Positions 59,970 to 64,000 of a DNA stretch of 64,000 bases are shown here, piece after piece. Position 1 is the first letter of the stretch; every line of letters begins with the position of its first letter. Both the position numbers and the translations under genes were made by a program. The notes below the pieces were generated by a model, which saw only the letters and a list, made by a program, of their open reading frames with translations, searched no databases and was not told the DNA's origin. This DNA is from Holophagales bacterium (GTDB lineage: Bacteria; Acidobacteriota; Thermoanaerobaculia; UBA5066): contig JADJZB010000025.1 of assembly GCA_016719485.1 (NCBI GenBank), positions 124,001-188,000 on the forward strand. The letters run 5' to 3'.

Positions 59970-60953
59970 TCATCCCCGCGGCTCGTGCCCCTCGCGGGCC
60001 AGGACCGCGGCGCCGAGAATCCCGGCGTCGTCTCCCAGTGCCGAGGGGACGATCCTGACGTCCGCCAGGTCCGTGAAGAAGGCGTGCCGGCTGGCCGCGA
60101 CGCGGACCTGCTCGATGTACCCCTGTCCGACGTCTTCCGCGACCCCGCCTCCCAGGACGAACAGGTCCGGCGAGAAGACGTTCCAGAGCGTGGCGATCGT
60201 GATGCCGACGGCCCGGGCCGAGCGCGCGACCGCGCGCTCCACGAGGGCGTCGCCGGCCGCGAGCGCCTTGCGCAGGTCCGAGCCCTTGAGGCGCCCGTCC
60301 TTCTCGAAGACGGACCGGGCGACCGAAGTCCTCTCCCCCTTCTCGATCCGTCGCCGCATGAATGCGGTCATGCCGATCTTCGCGCCGATCCCCTCGAGCG
60401 TGCCGTCGATCGTCCCGTCCCCCGCCTTCTTCAGGTCGACGAAGCTCTGGCCGATCTCGCCCGCGTTGCGGTTCCGGCCGAGCCAGAGCTTTCCGTCGAG
60501 GACGACGGCCCCACCGATTCCGGTGCCGACCCAGATCGCCACGACGAGGCGCTCGCCCCTTGCCGCTCCGAGGCGCGCCTCTCCGAGCGCCGCGACCCGG
60601 ACGTCGTTCTCCAGCCGCTTCGGGATGCCCGGGAACGCCGGCTCGAGCGCCGAGGGGACCTCCCACTTCTCGACGCCCAGGTTCATGGCCCGCAGCAGCG
60701 TCGTCCGCGCCGCGTCGAGCGGACCGGGGAGCCCGAGGCCGATCGCGGTGACGTCGCTTCTTTCGGCACCGGCCTCTGCGAGCGCGGTGTCCGCAGCGGC
60801 CACGAGCGCCTCGGTCATCTCCCCCGGCCCGCCACGGAAAGGGCTCTTGACCTTTCCCCGCCCGCGGATCTGCCAGTTCTCGTCGACGACGCCCGCGAGG
60901 ACCTTCGTCCCCCCGACGTCGATTCCGAGGGCCAGGTTCTTCCCGTCGGCCAT
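59970..60953 (-). CDS. ROK family sugar kinase (glucokinase-like)
   Basis: A 327-residue ROK kinase that would phosphorylate glucose or a related sugar. ATP-binding DVGGTKVLAGVVD, catalytic NDVRVAALGEA and VWVGTGIGGAVVLDG (here AIWVGTGIGGA) are present. The sugar-binding AGEIGQ has Gln in place of the usual His and the zinc-binding CxCGxxGC motif behind it is absent. Zinc-free ROK kinases exist, so activity is still likely. Ribosome site AAGGAG. It diverges from pgi 60 bp away, so the two may share control over entry to glycolysis. Confidence 0.87.
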   Translation of the reverse strand: MADGKNLALGIDVGGTKVLAGVVDENWQIRGRGKVKSPFRGGPGEMTEALVAAADTALAEAGAERSDVTAIGLGLPGPLDAARTTLLRAMNLGVEKWEVPSALEPAFPGIPKRLENDVRVAALGEARLGAARGERLVVAIWVGTGIGGAVVLDGKLWLGRNRNAGEIGQSFVDLKKAGDGTIDGTLEGIGAKIGMTAFMRRRIEKGERTSVARSVFEKDGRLKGSDLRKALAAGDALVERAVARSARAVGITIATLWNVFSPDLFVLGGGVAEDVGQGYIEQVRVAASRHAFFTDLADVRIVPSALGDDAGILGAAVLAREGHEPRG

Positions 60954-61012
60954 GAGACGCTCCTTTGCGGTTAGTCTAAGGGGAACCCATCGCGACCACG
61001 CAGAGGTGAATC

Positions 61013-62614
61013 GTGCCCGACCCGTCCCTCTCCCGTCTCCGGAGCCTTTCCGCCGCTGCCCCCGCGGTTCCCCTCCTCGTGGACGTCTCGAGGACGTGCC
61101 TCCCGGCGCACGCCAAGACGAGCGACCCGCTCCTCGTCGAGGCGTTCCCGGCCGCCTTCTCGGGGATGGCCGCGCTCGAGGCGGGCGGCATCGCCAACCC
61201 CGACGAGGGGCGCCGCGTCGGCCACTACTGGCTCCGGGCCCCGGAGCTCGCCCCGGAGCCGGTGCTCTCTCACGCCATCGAGGAGACCGTTTCCCGGGTG
61301 AAGGCGTTCGCCGCCGACATCCACTCCGGAAAGGTCGCTCCCGAGACGGCCGGCCATTTCAGGAACGTCCTCCTGATCGGGATCGGCGGCTCCGCGCTCG
61401 GCCCGCAGCTCGTCGCCGACGCCCTGGGAACACCGGACGACCGGATGCGGCTCTTCTTCTTCGACAACACGGACCCGGACGGGATTGCCCGCGAGATGGA
61501 CCGGATCGCCGCCGCCGGCGGCATCGCCCGGACGCTCACCGTGGTGGTTTCGAAGTCGGGCGGCACGAAGGAGACCCGCAACGGAATGCTCGTGGCGCAG
61601 GCGGCCTACACGGCCAAGGGGCTCGATTTCGGCCGGCACGCCGTGGCGGTGACGCAGGACGACAGCGACCTCGACAAGCGCGCCCGGCGGCAGAAGTGGC
61701 TCGCTCGCTTCCCGATGTGGGACTGGGTGGGCGGACGCACCTCCCAGCTCTCCGCCGTCGGGCTCCTCCCGGCCGCGCTCCAGGGACTCGACGTCGACGG
61801 CCTCCTCGAGGGGGCGCGCTCCTGCGATGCGGCGACGCGGATTCCCGACGTCGGGAAAAACCCCGCGGCCCTCCTGGCCCTCGCCTGGTATCGCGAGACG
61901 GAAGGGCAGGGCCGCAAGGACATGGTCGTCCTCCCCTACAAGGACCGGCTTCTCCTCCTCTCCCGCTACCTCCAGCAGCTCGTCATGGAGTCGCTCGGCA
62001 AGGAGAAGGACCTCTCCGGCAACACCGTCCACCAGGGGATCGCCGTCTACGGCAACAAGGGCTCGACCGACCAGCACGCCTTCGTCCAGCAGCTGCGGGA
62101 CGGGGTCCCGAACTTCTTCGTCACCTTCATCGAGGTGCTCAAGGACCGCAAGGACGGCCTCCCCTCGCTCGCCGTCGAGGAGGACGTCACCGCCGGCGAC
62201 TACCTCCACGGCTTCTTCCTCGGGACGCGCGAGGCGCTTTCCGAGAAGGGGCGCGGCTCGGTGACGATCACCGTCGAGGACGTCTCCGCCCGATCTCTCG
62301 GTGCGCTCGTCGCGCTCTTCGAGCGGACCGTCGGCCTCTACGCCCTCCTCGTCGGCGTGAACGCCTACCACCAGCCGGGGGTCGAGGCGGGAAAGAAGGC
62401 GGCGGCGGCCGTGCTCGACGTCCAGCGCGCGCTCCTCGGCGCGATGCGGACCGAGAACGCGACCTTCCGGACGGCCGAGGAGTGGGCAAGGAAGGCGAAC
62501 GCCGGGGCGGAGACCTCCTGGAAGGTACTCGAGCACCTCGCGGCGAATCCCGACCACGGCGTGAAGCGCCGCCCGGGCGCCGACCCGTTCGCCTCGACCT
62601 ACGGCGTGGGCTGA
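61013..62614 (+). CDS. pgi: Glucose-6-phosphate isomerase
   Basis: A 533-residue isomerase of the long form. It has LLIGIGGSALGPQLVADAL, cited as IGIGGSALGPQ, VVSKSGGTKET (phosphate-binding SIS domain), the NTVHQGIAVYGNKGSTDQHAF region with the catalytic Gly-Ser-Thr-Asp-Gln-His, and LFERTVGLYALLVGVNAY with the family late signature. GTG start has GAGGTGA ahead. It interconverts glucose 6-phosphate and fructose 6-phosphate and pairs with the divergent ROK kinase. Confidence 0.93.
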   Translation: MPDPSLSRLRSLSAAAPAVPLLVDVSRTCLPAHAKTSDPLLVEAFPAAFSGMAALEAGGIANPDEGRRVGHYWLRAPELAPEPVLSHAIEETVSRVKAFAADIHSGKVAPETAGHFRNVLLIGIGGSALGPQLVADALGTPDDRMRLFFFDNTDPDGIAREMDRIAAAGGIARTLTVVVSKSGGTKETRNGMLVAQAAYTAKGLDFGRHAVAVTQDDSDLDKRARRQKWLARFPMWDWVGGRTSQLSAVGLLPAALQGLDVDGLLEGARSCDAATRIPDVGKNPAALLALAWYRETEGQGRKDMVVLPYKDRLLLLSRYLQQLVMESLGKEKDLSGNTVHQGIAVYGNKGSTDQHAFVQQLRDGVPNFFVTFIEVLKDRKDGLPSLAVEEDVTAGDYLHGFFLGTREALSEKGRGSVTITVEDVSARSLGALVALFERTVGLYALLVGVNAYHQPGVEAGKKAAAAVLDVQRALLGAMRTENATFRTAEEWARKANAGAETSWKVLEHLAANPDHGVKRRPGADPFASTYGVG

Positions 62615-62624
62615 GCCCCCGGGC

Positions 62625-63167
62625 TCACCCCTTCTTCAGCGCCTTCAGCAGCGCGTCGAAGGCCGGCGTCGCCGCGAGGACCGTCTTCTTCGGGCCGACC
62701 ATCTTGAAGAAGACGGGACCCTGAGACCCCTCGGCGATGCCGCCGCGGAGCGCCCAGCCTGGCTTCGGCGTCATTGCGCCCCCGGGCATCCCGGAGGAAT
62801 AGGTCCCCTCGGTCGTCACGATCGTGACCGGGATCGTCCCGGCCTTGATCGCGATCGGCTTTCCGGGCCCGGCGCTCCCCTTCTCCGCCTTGAACTGGGC
62901 GATCCAACGGTCGACGTTCGCCTGCGTTCCGCCCCCCTGTCCCTGTCCGAAGTAGAAGACCGCGACCTCGCCCCCCTCGGTGTCTCCCGCGGCGGCCGGC
63001 ACCTTGTACGTGACGACGCGCATCGAGGAAGCGGACGGCGCCACGGCCCACTCCTTGGGCGCGGTCCACGCCAAACCGCCCGCCGCATTCGTCGCGCCGG
63101 CCGGAGCGTGGGACGACGCCATCTGGAAGAGCACCATCGTGGAAATGAGAAGCGTGTTCATGTCCAC
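62625..63167 (-). CDS. Secreted protein of unknown function
   Basis: A 180-residue protein with a short signal peptide (MDMNTLLISTMVLFQMASSHA) and a soluble domain with LAWTAPKEWAVAP, GEVAVFYFGQGQGGGTQANVDRWIAQF and a C-terminal FDALLKALKKG. Uncharacterised bacterial proteins with the same pattern exist, often as lipoproteins; this one has no lipobox cysteine. The gene is convergent with pgi, 10 bp from its stop. Function unknown. Confidence 0.7.
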   Translation of the reverse strand: MDMNTLLISTMVLFQMASSHAPAGATNAAGGLAWTAPKEWAVAPSASSMRVVTYKVPAAAGDTEGGEVAVFYFGQGQGGGTQANVDRWIAQFKAEKGSAGPGKPIAIKAGTIPVTIVTTEGTYSSGMPGGAMTPKPGWALRGGIAEGSQGPVFFKMVGPKKTVLAATPAFDALLKALKKG

Positions 63168-63180
63168 GGACTCTAGCAGG

Positions 63181-63210
63181 CCCGGGGCGGGGCCGAAGCC
63201 CCGCCCCGGG
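63181..63210. terminator. GC-only hairpin between hflC and the secreted protein gene
   Basis: CCCGGGGCGGGGC and GCCCCGCCCCGGG form a 13-bp perfect stem with a CGAA loop. There is no T-run on either side, so it may be a poor terminator for hflC or a processing site. Confidence 0.5.
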
Positions 63211-63213
63211 GAA

Positions 63214-63240
63214 GGGGTCAGGTCTTGATTTTCTATTCTG
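63214..63240 (+). repeat. Half copy of the GGGGTCAGGTC element
   Basis: GGGGTCAGGTC followed by an AT-rich TTGATTTTCTATTCTG, with no matching right arm. It lies at the 3' end of hflC, just as the full copies sit at the 3' ends of genes. Confidence 0.65.
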
Positions 63241-63249
63241 CGGCCGGAC

Positions 63250-64000
63250 TCACTTGGCGGAATTCAGGTACCGGAGCAGCTCGCTGTCGGTCGAAAGGAT
63301 GAGGGTCGTCTCCGGGTCGATGCTCTCGCGCAGGGTGTTCATCGACTTGAGGAACCGGTAGAAATCGGGGTCGCGGTTGTAGGCGGCGGCGTAGATGTCG
63401 GCGGCCTCGGCGTCGGCCTTTCCGCGGATCTCCTGGGCCTTGCGGTAGGCCTCGGACTCGACCACCCGCAGCTGGCGTTCCTTCTCGCCCGCGATCCGGG
63501 CCGCCTCGCCCGCCCCCTCGGAGCGGTAGAGCTCGGCGATCCGCTTGCGCTCGGAGATCATCCGGGCGTAGACCTCCTGCCGCACGGCCTCGACGTAGTT
63601 GATCTGCTTGATCCGGAAGTCGAGGATCTCGATGCCGAGGTCCCCGGTCCGGCGCCGGGCGTTCGCGAGGACCTCCTGGGTCAGCTTCTCGCGGCCGTGG
63701 TCGACCTTCTCGGCCGCCTCGGGCTGGCTCAGCTCGGCGACGTCCTCGGCGACGACGAACGGCCGGTTCGTCGACCTCACGAGGTCGATGAGCTCGTTCT
63801 TGGCGATCGTGTTCCGCGTCTCGCCGTCGAGGATGTCGTCGAGGCGCGACTGCGCCCCCCGCTCGTCGCGGAGGCGCTGGAAGAAGAGGAGCGGGTCGGT
63901 GATGCGCCAGCGGGCGTAGGAGTCGACCCAGATGAACCGCTTGTCCTTCGTCGGGATCTGGTTCGGGTCGCCATCCCATTCCATGAACCGCTTCTCGAAC
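63250..64000 (-). CDS. hflC: HflC-like SPFH protein, C-terminal part
   Basis: The gene is cut by the right edge; 249 C-terminal residues are in the window, with the frame open upstream (FEKRFMEWDGDPNQIPTKDKRF, cited as EWDGDPNQIPTKD). The SPFH/Band 7 domain is followed by the long helical KREAEAARI-like region (EGAGEAARIAGEKERQ, DAEAADIYA) and the end DPETTLILSTDSELLRYL. HflC with HflK surrounds the FtsH protease in the inner membrane and limits its access to membrane proteins. hflK would be expected just beyond the edge. Confidence 0.93.
   Translation of the reverse strand, partial: FEKRFMEWDGDPNQIPTKDKRFIWVDSYARWRITDPLLFFQRLRDERGAQSRLDDILDGETRNTIAKNELIDLVRSTNRPFVVAEDVAELSQPEAAEKVDHGREKLTQEVLANARRRTGDLGIEILDFRIKQINYVEAVRQEVYARMISERKRIAELYRSEGAGEAARIAGEKERQLRVVESEAYRKAQEIRGKADAEAADIYAAAYNRDPDFYRFLKSMNTLRESIDPETTLILSTDSELLRYLNSAK

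Noticed and set aside
63181..63210. GC-only hairpin as part of the GGGGTCAGGTC element
   Set aside because: It has its own perfect arms and no shared end sequence; it is adjacent by position only.

Overview
The window is about 70% GC by eye and carries a bacterial chromosome segment densely packed with genes on both strands. Start codons are often GTG, with some TTG and probable CTG. The gene content (large 2-oxoacid:ferredoxin oxidoreductase, GTP-type PEP carboxykinase, IPTL-CTERM-like sorting tails, YfhO and GT39 membrane proteins, RicT, a Hfq-like LSm protein, a B12-regulated TonB receptor) suggests a Gram-negative, probably anaerobic or facultative bacterium. My best guess is Acidobacteriota, perhaps Thermoanaerobaculia, but no rRNA or other phylogenetic marker is present to settle this.

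Layout. 1-6.4 kb: the 3' end of a 2-oxoacid:ferredoxin oxidoreductase, thiol peroxidase, two nucleotide-sugar enzymes (galE, rfbB), a WYL regulator, a GT39 glycosyltransferase and tRNA-Ala(GGC) with its own promoter and terminator. 6.4-15.6 kb: envelope and secreted proteins (Zn peptidase, a large modular nuclease and a neighbour that both end in sorting tails, a BtuB-like receptor under a cobalamin riboswitch, PS decarboxylase). 15.6-27.6 kb: metabolism and stress genes (pckG, proline iminopeptidase, speA, AlgH), a MoxR-type ATPase paired with a large protein that looks TraB/ChaN-like, a fasciclin protein and a penicillin acylase. 27.6-27.9 kb: a short ArsC/Spx-like gene whose nucleophile codon is an in-frame UGA, the best selenoprotein candidate here.

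28-51.3 kb is a surface-glycan region. It has a five-gene minus-strand operon joined by 4-nt overlaps (GT39, GT2-methyltransferase fusion, two YfhO proteins, M20 peptidase), then STT3-like, GT39-like and GT2 genes and a frameshifted third YfhO protein. It ends with an aminoarabinose-type set (arnC, separate formyltransferase and decarboxylase genes, arnD, an arnT-like gene) directly behind a Wzm/Wzt ABC exporter. The set would make and transfer a formylated amino sugar on a lipid carrier, but arnB is not in the window.

51.3-64 kb: an AttEFG/AttH-like exporter operon, a GNAT gene between inverted copies of a dispersed repeat, a dipeptidase with a lysine-rich tail, a Hfq-like protein, RicT, ROK kinase, pgi, a small secreted protein and the C-terminal part of hflC.

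Two families of non-coding elements stand out. One is a composite repeat of about 230 bp ending in a short tandem array; it occurs four times, as two head-to-head pairs. The other is a near-perfect hairpin with fixed GGGGTCAGGTC ends but unrelated inner arms (two copies plus one half copy).
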